Source: Lamellibrachia satsuma
Lineage: Eukaryota > Annelida > Polychaeta > Sabellida > Siboglinidae
Reading direction: 5' to 3'
Length of the DNA stretch: 64,000 bases
Assembly (NCBI GenBank): GCA_033239005.1
Contig: BSQZ01000080.1
Coordinates: forward strand, 728,501-792,500
Shown here: piece after piece, positions 24,943-40,104 of the stretch
How positions within the stretch are numbered: the stretch's first letter is position 1
Layout: the number at the start of each line of letters is the position of its first letter
Notes under the pieces: model-generated
The model's database searches: none
What the model saw: only the letters and a program-made list of their open reading frames with translations
Told to the model about the DNA's origin: nothing
Made by a program: the position numbers and the translations under genes

Positions 24943-26045
24943 GAAAATGCTAAAAGTTCATTTCTTCTTTTCCTACATTCCAACATCGAGGTTTGTGCTT
25001 TTCCTGTGTATTTGTTGAGTTCTCGTGCAGATCACTTGTCCGCAGTTACGTGATTCACTAATATTACTGGAATATTTATGAGGCCAACGACTGTTTTTAA
25101 ATGTTGCATTCGGTGGAATATACCATTTTAAATGTTGCTTTCGGTGGAATATATCACATTATAGCGTGACACGGATGTCACAAACAAGTCAATATTTTCA
25201 CAACGCATCAGCCATAATTTCGCAGCACTCACAAAACATCACGATAGCATCACTGAAGCGCTCTAAACGATCATAATTAATGCACACTCCACAATGCAGC
25301 GCGTATTATTTGCGTGACTAATCGTGGGTGAATCGCATACTTGGGCGTGAGACAAAGGGAAAATTTGTGAAAACTCATCCCACACATGGTCCATTACCAT
25401 CTCACAATGGAGGAATCACAATAGTAAAGCTATGCTGGATAGACACCAATGAATTACTATCATGGAACCCGTCTTCCAGACGACTAGATAATATTGATCA
25501 TTTAGCTGCAAAAGCAGGCTTTCTCTTGCTCTTGGAAAGCAAAACAAATAATGGATTTATGTACGGCACATGCGGTATTCCAAAATCTACACAAAGCACG
25601 CAGCATAAAATTCACATTCGGACTGCATGTACTTTCCCGGTTTACCACCTTATAACGTGTCTTCTGGTATATTGTATATTTATTCTATGAAACGTATTTT
25701 AGTATTTCTAATTTGCTTCAGCGCTAATGTTTGTACACCGTACAATACCCGAAATCATGCAAGCAACTGCACGAGCGACCCCTGCCGGAAAGCATCCACA
25801 ATAATCGAAGCTATAATATTTTATTGTTGTTTTGCAATTTCAAGACATAGTAATATCCTGTTTTAGATAACTAGTAAAAATTATAATGCATTGTAATATA
25901 TGATAATAATGCAGTAATACTATATACAAATAAATTACGTTAAGAAACAATATGTGTAACAATTTCTACTTTATTCAATTAGTGTGGCACCACATTTTCA
26001 CCACGACCTCGCCGTACTATTGATGAAAGCGGCGCCTACTAAGGC

Positions 26046-26127
26046 ATACTTACCTGGCACAGGAGATACCGTGATCCACACGGCGGTTCTCCCAGGGCGA
26101 GGCCTTTCCATTGCACTTCGGTTGGGC

Positions 26128-26162
<35 letters not shown>

Positions 26163-26209
26163 GGTGCGTAATTTTTGGTAGTGGGGGACTGCGTTCGCGC
26201 TATCCCCTG
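26046..26209 (+). ncRNA. RNU1: U1 snRNA, array copy 14
   Basis: Majority sequence. Its downstream spacer shares gatcccttgtccgcag with the unit of copy 5. Confidence 0.95.
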
Positions 26210-27312
26210 GAAAATGCTAAAAGTTCATTTCTTCTTTTCCTACATTCCAACATCGAGGTTTGTGCTTTTCCTGTGTATTTGTTGAGTTCTCGTGCAGATC
26301 CCTTGTCCGCAGTTACTTGATTCACTAATATTACTGGAATATTTATGAGGCCAACGACTGTTTTTAAATGTTGCATTCGGTGGAATATACCATTTTAAAT
26401 GTTGCTTTCGGTGGAATATATTACATAATAGCGTGACACGGATGTCACAAACAAGTCAATATTTTCACAACGCATCAGCCATAATTTCGCAGCACTCACA
26501 AAACATCACGATAGCATCACTGAAGCGCTCTAAACGATCATAATTAATGCACACTCCACAATGCAGCGTGTATTATTTGCGTGACTAATCGTGGGTGAAT
26601 CGCATACTTGGGCGTGAGACAAAGGGAAAATTTGTGAAAACTCATCCCACACATGGTCCATTACCATCTCACAATGGAGGAATCACAATAGTAAAGCTAT
26701 GCTGGATAGACACCAATGAATTACTATCATGGAACCCGTCTTCCAGACGACTAGATAATATTGATCATTTAGCTGCAAAAGCAGGCTTTCCCTTGCTCTT
26801 GGAAAGCGAAACAAATAATGGATTTATGTACGGCACATGCGGTATTCCAAAATCTACACAAAGCACGCAGCATAAAATTCACATTCGGACTGCATGTACT
26901 TTCCCGGTTTACCACCTTATAACGTGTCTTCTGGTATATTTTATATTTATTCTATGAAACGTATTTTAGTATTTCTAATTTGCTTCAGCGCTAATGTTTG
27001 TACACCGTACAATACCCGAAATCATGCAAGCAACTGCACGAGCGACCCCTGCCGGAAAGCATCCACACTAATCGAAGCTATAATATTTTATTGTTGTTTT
27101 GCAATTTCAAGACATAGTAATATCCTGTTTTAGATAACTAGTAAAAATTATAATACATTGTAATATATGATAATAATGCAGTAATACTGTATACAAATAA
27201 ATTACGTTAAGAAACAATATGTGTAACAATTTCTACTTTATTCAATTAGTGTGGCACCACATTTTCACCACGACCTCGCCGTACTATTGATGAAAGCGGC
27301 GCCTACTAAGGC

Positions 27313-27394
27313 ATACTTACCTGGCACAGGAGATACCGTGATCCACACGGCGGTTCTCCCAGGGCGAGGCCTTTCCATTGCACTTCGGTTGGGC

Positions 27395-27429
<35 letters not shown>

Positions 27430-27476
27430 GGTGCGTAATTTTTGGTAGTGGGGGACTGCGTTCGCGCTATCCCCTG
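27313..27476 (+). ncRNA. RNU1: U1 snRNA, array copy 15
   Basis: Majority sequence. The downstream unit has the rare variant caccttatgacg. Confidence 0.95.
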
Positions 27477-28580
27477 GAAAATGCTAAAAGTTCATTTCTT
27501 CTTTTCCTACATTCCAACATCGAGGTTTGTGCTTTTCCTGTGTATTTGTTGAGTTCGCGTGCAGATCACTTGTCCGCAGTTACGTGATTCACTAATATTA
27601 CTGGAATATTTATGAGGCCAACGACTGTTTTTTAAATGTTGCATTCGGTGGAATATACCATTTTAAATGTTGCTTTCGGTGGAATATATCACATTATAGC
27701 GTGACACGGATGTCACAAACAAGTCAATATTTTCACAACGCATCAGCCATAATTTCGCAGCACTCACAAAACATCACGATAGCATCACTGAAGCGCTCTA
27801 AACGATCATAATTAATGCACACTCCACAATGCAGCGTGTATTATTTGCGTGACTAATCGTGGGTGAATCGCATACTTGGGCGTGAGACAAAGGGAAAATT
27901 TGTGAAAACTCATCCCACACATGGTCCATTACCATCTCACAATGGAGGAATCACAATAGTAAAGCTATGCTGGATAGACACCAATGAATTACTATCATGG
28001 AACCCGTCTTCCAGACGACTAGATAATATTGATCATTTAGCTGCAAAAGCAGGCTTTCCCTTGCTCTTGGAAAGCGAAACAAATAATGGATTTATGTACG
28101 GCACATGCGGTATTCCAAAATCTACACAAAGCACGCAGCATAAAATTCACATTCGGACTGCATGTACTTTCCCGGTTTACCACCTTATGACGTGTCTTCT
28201 GGTATATTTTATATTTATTCTATGAAACGTATTTTAGTATTTCTAATTTGCTTCAGCGCTAATGTTTGTACACCGTACAATACCCGAAATCATGCAAGCA
28301 ACTGCACGAGCGACCCCTGCCGGAAAGCATCCACACTAATCGAAGCTATAATATTTTATTGTTGTTTTGCAATTTCAAGACATAGTAATATCCTGTTTTA
28401 GATAACTAGTAAAAATTATAATACATTGTAATATATGATAATAATGCAGTAATACTGTATACAAATAAATTACGTTAAGAAACAATATGTGTAACAATTT
28501 CTACTTTATTCAATTAGTGTGGCACCACATTTTCACCACGACCTCGCCGTACTATTGATGAAAGCAGCGCCTACTAAGGC

Positions 28581-28662
28581 ATACTTACCTGGCACAGGAG
28601 ATACCGTGATCCACACGGCGGTTCTCCCAGGGCGAGGCCTTTCCATTGCACTTCGGTTGGGC

Positions 28663-28697
<35 letters not shown>

Positions 28698-28744
28698 GGT
28701 GCGTAATTTTTGGTACTGGGGGACTGCGTTCGCGCTATCCCCTG
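28581..28744 (+). ncRNA. RNU1: U1 snRNA, array copy 16
   Basis: Position 136 is c instead of g (tttggtactggggg), between the Sm site and stem IV. The same change is in copies 18 and 22. Upstream has aaagcagcgcc, shared with copy 22. Confidence 0.94.
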
Positions 28745-29848
28745 GAAAATGCTAAAAGTTCATTTCTTCTTTTCCTACATTCCAACATCGAGGTTTGTGC
28801 TTTTCCTGTGTATTTGTTGAGTTCTCGTGCAGATCACTTGTCCGCAGTTACGTGATTCACTAATATTACTGGAATATTTATGAGGCCAACGACTGTTTTT
28901 TAAATGTTGCATTCGGTGGAATATACCATTTTAAATGTTGCTTTCGGTGGAATATATTACATAATAGCGTGACACGGATGTCACAAACAAGTCAATATTT
29001 TCACAACGCATCAGCCATAATTTCGCAGCACTCACAAAACATCACGATAGCATCACTGAAGCGCTCTAAACGATCATAATTAATGCACACTCCACAATGC
29101 AGCGTGTATTATTTGCGTGACTAATCGTGGGTGAATCGCATACTTGGGCGTGAGACAAAGGGAAAATTTGTGAAAACTCATCCCACACATGGTCCATTAC
29201 CATCTCACAATGGAGGAATCACAATAGTAAAGCTATGCTGGATAGACACCAATGAATTACTATCATGGAACCCGTCTTCCAGACGACTAGATAATATTGA
29301 TCATTTAGCTGCAAAAGCAGGCTTTCCCTTGCTCTTGGAAAGCGAAACAAATAATGGATTTATGTACGGCACATGCGGTATTCCAAAATCTACACAAAGC
29401 ACGCAGCATAAAATTCACATTCGGACTGCATGTACTTTCCCGGTTTACCACCTTATAACGTGTCTTCTGGTATATTTTATATTTATTCTATGAAACGTAT
29501 TTTAGTATTTCTAATTTGCTTCAGCGCTAATGTTTGTACACCGTACAATACCCGAAATCATGCAAGCAACTGCACGAGCGACCCCTGCCGGAAAGCATCC
29601 ACACTAATCGAAGCTATAATATTTTATTGTTGCTTTGCAATTTCAAGACATAGTAATATCCTGTTTTAGATAACTAGTAAAAATTATAATACATTGTAAT
29701 ATATGATAATAATGCAGTAATACTGTATACAAATAAATTACGTTAAGAAACAATATGTGTAACAATTTCTACTTTATTCAATTAGTGTGGCACCACATTT
29801 TCACCACGACCTCGCCGTACTATTGATGAAAGCGGCGCCTACTAAGGC

Positions 29849-29931
29849 ATACTTACCTGGCACAGGAGATACCGTGATCCACACGGCGGTTCTCCCAGGG
29901 GCGAGGCCTTTCCATTGCACTTCGGTTGGGC

Positions 29932-29966
<35 letters not shown>

Positions 29967-30012
29967 GGTGCGTAATTTTTGGTAGTGGGGACTGCGTTCG
30001 CGCTATCCCCTG
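29849..30012 (+). ncRNA. RNU1: U1 snRNA, array copy 17
   Basis: One extra G follows stem I (cccaggggcgagg) and one G is missing in stem IV, so the length is still 164 nt. Confidence 0.93.
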
Positions 30013-31115
30013 GAAAATGCTAAAAGTTCATTTCTTCTTTTCCTACATACCAACATCGAGGTTTGTGCTTTTCCTGTGTATTTGTTGAGTTCGCGTGCAG
30101 ATCACTTGTCCGCAGTTACGTGATTCACTAATATTACTGGAATATTTATGAGGCCAACGACTGTTTTTAAATGTTGCATTCGGTGGAATATACCATTTTA
30201 AATGTTGCTTTCGGTGGAATATATCACATTATAGCGTGACACGGATGTCACAAACAAGTCAATATTTTCACAACGCATCAGCCATAATTTCGCAGCACTC
30301 ACAAAACATCACGATAGCATCACTGAAGCGCTCTAAACGATCATAATTAATGCACACTCCACAATGCAGCGTGTATTATTTGCGTGACTAATCGTGGGTG
30401 AATCGCATACTTGGGCGTGAGACAAAGGGAAAATTTGTGAAAACTCATCCCACACATGGTCCATTACCATCTCACAATGGAGGAATCACAATAGTAAAGC
30501 TATGCTGGATAGACACCAATGAATTACTATCATGGAACCCGTCTTCCAGACGACTAGATAATATTGATCATTTAGCTGCAAAAGCAGGCTTTCCCTTGCT
30601 CTTGGAAAGCGAAACAAATAATGGATTTATGTACGGCACATGCGGTATTCCAAAATCTACACAAAGCACGCAGCATAAAATTCACATTCGGACTGCATGT
30701 ACTTTCCCGGTTTACCACCTTATGACGTGTCTTCTGGTATATTTTATATTTATTCTATGAAACGTATTTTAGTATTTCTAATTTGCTTCAGCGCTAATGT
30801 TTGTACACCGTACAATACCCGAAATCATGCAAGCAACTGCACGAGCGACCCCTGCCGGAAAGCATCCACACTAATCGAAGCTATAATATTTTATTGTTGT
30901 TTTGCAATTTCAAGACATAGTAATATCCTGTTTTAGATAACTAGTAAAAATTATAATACATTGTAATATATGATAATAATGCAGTAATACTGTATACAAA
31001 TAAATTACGTTAAGAAACAATATGTGTAACAATTTCTACTTTATTCAATTAGTGTGGCACCACATTTTCACCACGACCTCGCCGTACTATTGATGAAAGC
31101 GGCGCCTACTAAGGC

Positions 31116-31196
31116 ATACTTACCTGGCACAGGAGATACCGTGATCTTACGGCGGTTCTCCCAGGGCGAGGCCTTTCCATTGCACTTCGGTTGGGC

Positions 31197-31231
<35 letters not shown>

Positions 31232-31278
31232 GGTGCGTAATTTTTGGTACTGGGGGACTGCGTTCGCGCTATCCCCTG
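31116..31278 (+). ncRNA. RNU1: U1 snRNA, array copy 18, altered loop I
   Basis: Stem-loop I reads gatcttacggcgg instead of gatccacacggcgg: CACAC is replaced by TTAC, so the loop is one base shorter. Position 136 type is c. Length is 163 nt. Confidence 0.92.
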
Positions 31279-32382
31279 GAAAATGCTAAAAGTTCATTTC
31301 TTCTTTTCCTACATTCCAACATCGAGGTTTGTGCTTTTCCTGTGTATTTGTTGAGTTCTCGTGCAGATCACTTGTCCGCAGTTACGTGATTCACTAATAT
31401 TACTGGAATATTTATGAGGCCAACGACTGTTTTTTAAATGTTGCATTCGGTGGAATATACCATTTTAAATGTTGCTTTCGGTGGAATATATCACATTATA
31501 GCGTGACACAGATGTCACAAACAAGTCAATATTTTCACAACGCATCAGCCATAATTTCGCACCACTCACAAAGCATCACGATAGCATCACTGAAGCGCTC
31601 TAAACGATCATAATTAATGCACACTCCACAATGCAGCGTGTATTATTTGCGTGACTAATCGTGGGTGAATCGCATACTTGGGCGTGAGACAAAGGGAAAA
31701 TTTGTGAAAACTCATCCCACACATGGTCCATTACCATCTCACAATGGAGGAATCACAATAGTAAAGCTATGCTGGATAGACACCAATGAATTACTATCAT
31801 GGAACCCGTCTTCCAGACGACTAGATAATATTGATCATTTAGCTGCAAAAGCAGTCTTTCCCTTGCTCTTGGAAAGCGAAACAAATAATGGATTTATGTA
31901 CGGCACATGCGGTATTCCAAAATCTACACAAAGCACGCAGCATAAAATTCACATTCGGACTGCATGTACTTTCCCGGTTTACCACCTTATAACGTGTCTT
32001 CTGGTATATTTTATATTTATTCTATGAAACGTATTTTAGTATTTCTAATTTGCTTCAGCGCTAATGTTTGTACACCGTACAATACCCGAAATCATGCAAG
32101 CAACTGCACGAGCGACCCCTGCCGGAAAGCATCCACACTAATCGAAGCTATAATATTTTATTGTTGTTTTGCAATTTCAAGACATAGTAATATCCTGTTT
32201 TAGATAACTAGTAAAAATTATAATGCATTGTAATATATGATAATAATGCAGTAATACTGTATACAAATAAATTACGTTAAGAAACAATATGTGTAATAAT
32301 TTCTACTTTATTCAATTAGTGTGGCACCACATTTTCACCACGACCTCGCCGTACTATTGATGAAAGCGGCGCCTACTAAGGC

Positions 32383-32464
32383 ATACTTACCTGGCACAGG
32401 AGATACCGTGATCCACACGGCGGTTCTCCCAGGGCGAGGCCTTTCCATTGCACTTCGGTTGGGC

Positions 32465-32499
<35 letters not shown>

Positions 32500-32546
32500 G
32501 GTGCGTAATTTTTGGTAGTGGGGGACTGCGTTCGCGCTATCCCCTG
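32383..32546 (+). ncRNA. RNU1: U1 snRNA, array copy 19
   Basis: Majority sequence. It is followed by the first of two adjacent type E spacer units. Confidence 0.95.
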
Positions 32547-33650
32547 GAAAATGCTAAAAGTTCATTTCTTCTTTTCCTACATTCCAACATCGAGGTTTGT
32601 GCTTTTCCTGTGTATTTGTTGAGTTCTCGTGCAGATCACTTGTCCGCAGTTACGTGATTCACTAATATTACTGGAATATTTATGAGGCCAACGACTGTTT
32701 TTTAAATGTTGCATTCGGTGGAATATACCATTTTAAATGTTGCTTTCGGTGGAATATATCACATTATAGCGTGACACGGATGTCACAAACAAGTCAATAT
32801 TTTCACAACGCATCAGCCATAATTTCGCAGCACTCACAAAACATCACGATAGCATCACTGAAGCGCTCTAAACGATCATAATTAATGCACACTCCACAAT
32901 GCAGCGTGTATTATTTGCGTGACTAATCGTGGGTGAATCGCATACTTGGGCGTGAGACAAAGGGAAAATTTGTGAAAACTCATCCCACACATGGTCCATT
33001 ACCATCTCACAATGGAGGAATCACAATAGTAAAGCTATGCTGGATAGACACCAATGAATTACTATCATGGAACCCGTCTTCCAGACGACTAGATAATATT
33101 GATCATTTAGCTGCAAAAGCAGGCTTTCTCTTGCTCTTGGAAAGCGAAACAAATAATGGATTTATGTACGGCACATGCGGTATTCCAAAATCTACACAAA
33201 GCACGCAGCATAAAATTCACATTCGGACTGCATGTACTTTCCCGGTTTACCACCTTATAACGTGTCTTCTGGTATATTTTATATTTATTCTATGAAACGT
33301 ATTTTAGTATTTCTAATTTGCTTCAGCGTTAATGTTTGTACACCGTACAATACCTGAAATCATGCAAGCAACTGCACGAGCGACCCCTGCCGGAAAGCAT
33401 CCACACTAATCGAAGCTATAATATTTTATTGTTGTTTTGCAATTTCAAGACATAGTAATATCCTGTTTTAGATAACTAGTAAAAATTATAATGCATTGTA
33501 ATATATGATAATAATGCAGTAATACTGTATACAAATAAATTACGTTAAGAAACAATATGTGTAATAATTTCTACTTTATTCAATTAGTGTGGCACCACAT
33601 TTTCACCACGACCTCGCCGTACTATTGATGAAAGCGGCGCCTACTAAGGC

Positions 33651-33732
33651 ATACTTACCTGGCACAGGAGATACCGTGATCCACACGGCGGTTCTCCCAG
33701 GGCGAGGCCTTTCCATTGCACTTCGGTTGGGC

Positions 33733-33767
<35 letters not shown>

Positions 33768-33814
33768 GGTGCGTAATTTTTGGTAGTGGGGGACTGCGTT
33801 CGCGCTATCCCCTG
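33651..33814 (+). ncRNA. RNU1: U1 snRNA, array copy 20
   Basis: Majority sequence. It is followed by the second type E unit. Confidence 0.95.
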
Positions 33815-34918
33815 GAAAATGCTAAAAGTTCATTTCTTCTTTTCCTACATTCCAACATCGAGGTTTGTGCTTTTCCTGTGTATTTGTTGAGTTCTCGTGC
33901 AGATCACTTGTCCGCAGTTACGTGATTCACTAATATTACTGGAATATTTATGAGGCCAACGACTGTTTTTTAAATGTTGCATTCGGTGGAATATACCATT
34001 TTAAATGTTGCTTTCGGTGGAATATATCACATTATAGCGTGACACGGATGTCACAAACAAGTCAATATTTTCACAACGCATCAGCCATAATTTCGCAGCA
34101 CTCACAAAACATCACGATAGCATCACTGAAGCGCTCTAAACGATCATAATTAATGCACACTCCACAATGCAGCGTGTATTATTTGCGTGACTAATCGTGG
34201 GTGAATCGCATACTTGGGCGTGAGACAAAGGGAAAATTTGTGAAAACTCATCCCACACATGGTCCATTACCATCTCACAATGGAGGAATCACAATAGTAA
34301 AGCTATGCTGGATAGACACCAATGAATTACTATCATGGAACCCGTCTTCCAGACGACTAGATAATATTGATCATTTAGCTGCAAAAGCAGGCTTTCTCTT
34401 GCTCTTGGAAAGCGAAACAAATAATGGGTTTATGTACGGCACATGCGGTATTCCAAAATCTACACAAAGCACGCAGCATAAAATTCACATTCGGACTGCA
34501 TGTACTTTCCCGGTTTACCACCTTATAACGTGTCTTCTGGTATATTTTATATTTATTCTATGAAACGTATTTTAGTATTTCTAATTTGCTTCAGGGTTAA
34601 TGTTTGTACACCGTACAATACCTGAAATCATGCAAGCAACTGCACGAGCGACCCCTGCCGGAAAGCATCCACACTAATCGAAGCTATAATATTTTATTGT
34701 TGTTTTGCAATTTCAAGACATAGTAATATCCTGTTTTAGATAACTAGTAAAAATTATAATGCATTGTAATATATGATAATAATGCAGTAATACTGTATAC
34801 AAATAAATTACGTTAAGAAACAATATGTGTAATAATTTCTACTTTATTCAATTAGTGTGGCACCACATTTTCACCACGACCTCGCCGTACTATTGATGAA
34901 AGCGGCGCCTACTAAGGC

Positions 34919-35082
34919 ATACTTACCTGGCACAGGAGATACCGTGATCCACACGGCGGTTCTCCCAGGGCGAGGCCTTTCCATTGCACTTCGGTTGGGC
35001 TGACCCTTGCGATTTCCCCAAATGTGGGTAACTCGGGTGCGTAATTTTTGGTAGTGGGGGACTGCGTTCGCGCTATCCCCTG
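34919..35082 (+). ncRNA. RNU1: U1 snRNA, array copy 21
   Basis: Position 97 is a to t (gcgatttcccc). This breaks one pair of the otherwise perfect stem III (TTACCC/GGGTAA). Confidence 0.94.
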
Positions 35083-36186
35083 GAAAATGCTAAAAGTTCA
35101 TTTCTTCTTTTCCTACATTCCAACATCGAGGTTTGTGCTTTTCCTGTGTATTTGTTGAGTTCGCGTGCAGATCACTTGTCCGCAGTTACGTGATTCACTA
35201 ATATTACTGGAATATTTATGAGGCCAACGACTGTTTTTTTAATGTTGCATTCGGTGGAATATACCATTTTAAATGTTGCTTTCGGTGGAATATATCACAT
35301 TATAGCGTGACACGGATGTCACAAACAAATCAATATTTTCACAACGCATCAGCCATAATTTCGCAGCACTCACAAAACATCACGATAGCATCACTGAAGC
35401 GCTCTAAACGATCATAATTAATGCACACTCCACAATGCAGCGCGTATTATTTGCGTGACTAATCGTGGGTGAATCGCATACTTGGGCGTGAGACAAAGGG
35501 AAAATTTGTGAAAACTCATCCCACACATGGTCCATTACCATCTCACAATGGAGGAATCACAATAGTAAAGCTATGCTGGATAGACACCAATGAATTACTA
35601 TCATGGAACCCGTCTTCCAGACGACTAGATAATATTGATCATTTAGCTGCAAAAGCAGGCTTTCTCTTGCTCTTGGAAAGCAAAACAAATAATGGATTTA
35701 TGTACGGCACATGCGGTATTCCAAAATCTACACAAAGCACGCAGCATAAAATTCACATTCGGACTGCATGTACTTTCCCGGTTTACCACCTTATAACGTG
35801 TCTTCTGGTATATTGTATATTTATTCTATGAAACGTATTTTAGTATTTCTAATTTGCTTCAGCGCTAATGTTTGTACACCGTACAATACCCGAAATCATG
35901 CAAGCAACTGCACGAGCGACCCCTGCCGGAAAGCATCCACAATAATCGAAGCTATAATATTTTATTGTTGTTTTGCAATTTCAAGACATAGTAATATCCT
36001 GTTTTAGATAACTAGTAAAAATTATAATGCATTGTAATATATGATAATAATGCAGTAATACTATATACAAATAAATTACGTTAAGAAACAATATGTGTAA
36101 CAATTTCTACTTTATTCAATTAGTGTGGCACCACATTTTCACCACGACCTCGCCGTACTATTGATGAAAGCAGCGCCTACTAAGGC

Positions 36187-36268
36187 ATACTTACCTGGCA
36201 CAGGAGATACCGTGATCCACACGGCGGTTCTCCCAGGGCGAGGCCTTTCCATTGCACTTCGGTTGGGC

Positions 36269-36303
<35 letters not shown>

Positions 36304-36350
36304 GGTGCGTAATTTTTGGTACTGGGGGACTGCGTTCGCGCTATCCCCTG
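36187..36350 (+). ncRNA. RNU1: U1 snRNA, array copy 22
   Basis: Position 136 is c, and the upstream has aaagcagcgcc. Both are shared with copy 16, so these two units are probably recent duplicates. Confidence 0.94.
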
Positions 36351-37454
36351 GAAAATGCTAAAAGTTCATTTCTTCTTTTCCTACATTCCAACATCGAGGT
36401 TTGTGCTTTTCCTGTGTATTTGTTGAGTTCTCGTGCAGATCACTTGTCCGCAGTTACGTGATTCACTAATATTACTGGAATATTTATGAGGCCAACGACT
36501 GTTTTTTAAATGTTGCATTCGGTGGAATATACCATTTTAAATGTTGCTTTCGGTGGAATATATTACATAATAGCGTGACACGGATGTCACAAACAAGTCA
36601 ATATTTTCACAACGCATCAGCCATAATTTCGCAGCACTCACAAAACATCACGATAGCATCACTGAAGCGCTCTAAACGATCATAATTAATGCACACTCCA
36701 CAATGCAGCGTGTATTATTTGCGTGACTAATCGTGGGTGAATCGCATACTTGGGCGTGAGACAAAGGGAAAATTTGTGAAAACTCATCCCACACATGGTC
36801 CATTACCATCTCACAATGGAGGAATCACAATAGTAAAGCTATGCTGGATAGACACCAATGAATTACTATCATGGAACCCGTCTTCCAGACGACTAGATAA
36901 TATTGATCATTTAGCTGCAAAAGCAGGCTTTCCCTTGCTCTTGGAAAGCGAAACAAATAATGGATTTATGTACGGCACATGCGGTATTCCAAAATCTACA
37001 CAAAGCACGCAGCATAAAATTCACATTCGGACTGCATGTACTTTCCCGGTTTACCACCTTATAACGTGTCTTCTGGTATATTTTATATTTATTCTATGAA
37101 ACGTATTTTAGTATTTCTAATTTGCTTCAGCGCTAATGTTTGTACACCGTACAATACCCGAAATCATGCAAGCAACTGCACGAGCGACCCCTGCCGGAAA
37201 GCATCCACACTAATCGAAGCTATAATATTTTATTGTTGTTTTGCAATTTCAAGACATAGTAATATCCTGTTTTAGATAACTAGTAAAAATTATAATACAT
37301 TGTAATATATGATAATAATGCAGTAATACTGTATACAAATAAATTACGTTAAGAAACAATATGTGTAACAATTTCTACTTTATTCAATTAGTGTGGCACC
37401 ACATTTTCACCACGACCTCGCCGTACTATTGATGAAAGCGGCGCCTACTAAGGC

Positions 37455-37536
37455 ATACTTACCTGGCACAGGAGATACCGTGATCCACACGGCGGTTCTC
37501 CCAGGGCGAGGCCTTTCCATTGCACTTCGGTTGGGC

Positions 37537-37571
<35 letters not shown>

Positions 37572-37617
37572 GGTGCGTAATTTTTGGTAGTGGGGACTGC
37601 GTTCGCGCTATCCCCTG
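37455..37617 (+). ncRNA. RNU1: U1 snRNA, array copy 23
   Basis: One G is missing in stem IV (163 nt). Otherwise majority. Confidence 0.94.
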
Positions 37618-38720
37618 GAAAATGCTAAAAGTTCATTTCTTCTTTTCCTACATACCAACATCGAGGTTTGTGCTTTTCCTGTGTATTTGTTGAGTTCGCG
37701 TGCAGATCACTTGTCCGCAGTTACGTGATTCACTAATATTACTGGAATATTTATGAGGCCAACGACTGTTTTTAAATGTTGCATTCGGTGGAATATACCA
37801 TTTTAAATGTTGCTTTCGGTGGAATATATCACATTATAGCGTGACACGGATGTCACAAACAAGTCAATATTTTCACAACGCATCAGCCATAATTTCGCAG
37901 CACTCACAAAACATCACGATAGCATCACTGAAGCGCTCTAAACGATCATAATTAATGCACACTCCACAATGCAGCGTGTATTATTTGCGTGACTAATCGT
38001 GGGTGAATCGCATACTTGGGCGTGAGACAAAGGGAAAATTTGTGAAAACTCATCCCACACATGGTCCATTACCATCTCACAATGGAGGAATCACAATAGT
38101 AAAGCTATGCTGGATAGACACCACTGAATTACTATCATGGAACCCGTCTTCCAGACGACTAGATAATATTGATCATTTAGCTGCAAAAGCAGGCTTTCCC
38201 TTGCTCTTGGAAAGCGAAACAAATAATGGATTTATGTACGGCACATGCGGTATTCCAAAATCTACACAAAGCACGCAGCATAAAATTCACATTCGGACTG
38301 CATGTACTTTCCCGGTTTACCACCTTATAACGTGTCGTCTGGTATATTTTATATTTATTCTATGAAACGTATTTTAGTATTTCTAATTTGCTTCAGCGCT
38401 AATGTTTGTACACCGTACAATACCCGAAATCATGCAAGCAACTGCACGAGCGACCCCTGCCGGAAAGCATCCACACTAATCGAAGCTATAATATTTTATT
38501 GTTGTTTTGCAATTTCAAGACATAGTAATATCCTGTTTTAGATAACTAGTAAAAATTATAATACATTGTAATATATGATAATAATGCAGTAATACTGTAT
38601 ACAAATAAATTACGTTAAGAAACAATATGTGTAACAATTTCTACTTTATTCAATTAGTGTGGCACCACATTTTCACCACGACCTCGCCGTACTATTGATG
38701 AAAGCGGCGCCTACTAAGGC

Positions 38721-38802
38721 ATACTTACCTGGCACAGGAGATACCGTGATCCACACGGCGGTTCTCCCAGGGCGAGGCCTTTCCATTGCACTTCGGTTGG
38801 GC

Positions 38803-38837
<35 letters not shown>

Positions 38838-38884
38838 GGTGCGTAATTTTTGGTAGTGGGGGACTGCGTTCGCGCTATCCCCTG
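38721..38884 (+). ncRNA. RNU1: U1 snRNA, array copy 24
   Basis: Majority sequence. The downstream type A unit has private changes (gtgcatcgcat, catagaacc). Confidence 0.95.
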
Positions 38885-39987
38885 GAAAATGCTAAAAGTT
38901 CATTTCTTCTTTTCCTACATTCCAACATCGAGGTTTGTGCTTTTCCTGTGTATTTGTTGAGTTCTCGTGCAGATCACTTGTCCGCAGTTACGTGATTCAC
39001 TAATATTACTGGAATATTTATGAGGCCAACGACTGTTTTTTAAATGTTGCATTCGGTGGAATATACCATTTTAAATGTTGCTTTCGGTGGAATATATCAC
39101 ATCATAGCGTGACACAGATGTCACAAACAAGTCAATATTTTCACAACGCATCAGCCATAATTTCGCACCACTCACAAAGCATCACGATAGCATCACTGAA
39201 GCGCTCTAAACGATCATAATTAATGCACACTCCACAATGCAGCGTGTATTATTTGCGTGACTAATCGTGGGTGCATCGCATACTTGGGCGTGAGACAAAG
39301 GGAAAATTTGTGAAAACTCATCCCACACATGGTCCATTACCATCTCACAATGGAGGAATCACAATAGTAAAGCTATGCTGGATAGACACCAATGAATTAC
39401 TATCATAGAACCCGTCTTCCAGACGACTAGATAATATTGATCATTTAGCTGCAAAAGCAGTCTTTCCTTTGCTCTTGGAAAGCGAAACAAATAATGGATT
39501 TATGTACGGCACATGCGGTATTCCAAAATCTACACAAAGCACGCAGCATAAAATTCACATTCGGACTGCATGTACTTTCCCGGTTTACCACCTTATAACG
39601 TGTCTTCTGGTATATTTTATATTTATTCTATGAAACGTATTTTAGTATTTCTAATTTGCTTCAGCGCTAATGTTTGTACACCGTACAATACCCGAAATCA
39701 TGCAAGCAACTGCACGAGCGACCCCTGCCGGAAAGCATCCACACTAATCGAAGCTATAATATTTTATTGTTGTTTTGCAATTTCAAGACATAGTAATATC
39801 CTGTTTTAGATAACTAGTAAAAATTATAATGCATTGTAATATATGATAATAATGCAGTAATACTGTATACAAATAAATTACGTTAAGAAAAATATGTGTA
39901 ATAATTTCTACTTTATTCAATTAGTGTGGCACCACATTTTCACCACGACCTCGCCGTACTATTGATGAAAGCGGCGCCTACTAAGGC

Positions 39988-40069
39988 ATACTTACCTGGC
40001 ACAGGAGATACCGTGATCCACACGGCGGTTCTCCCAGGGCGAGGCCTTTCCATTGCACTTCGGTTGGGC

Positions 40070-40104
<35 letters not shown>

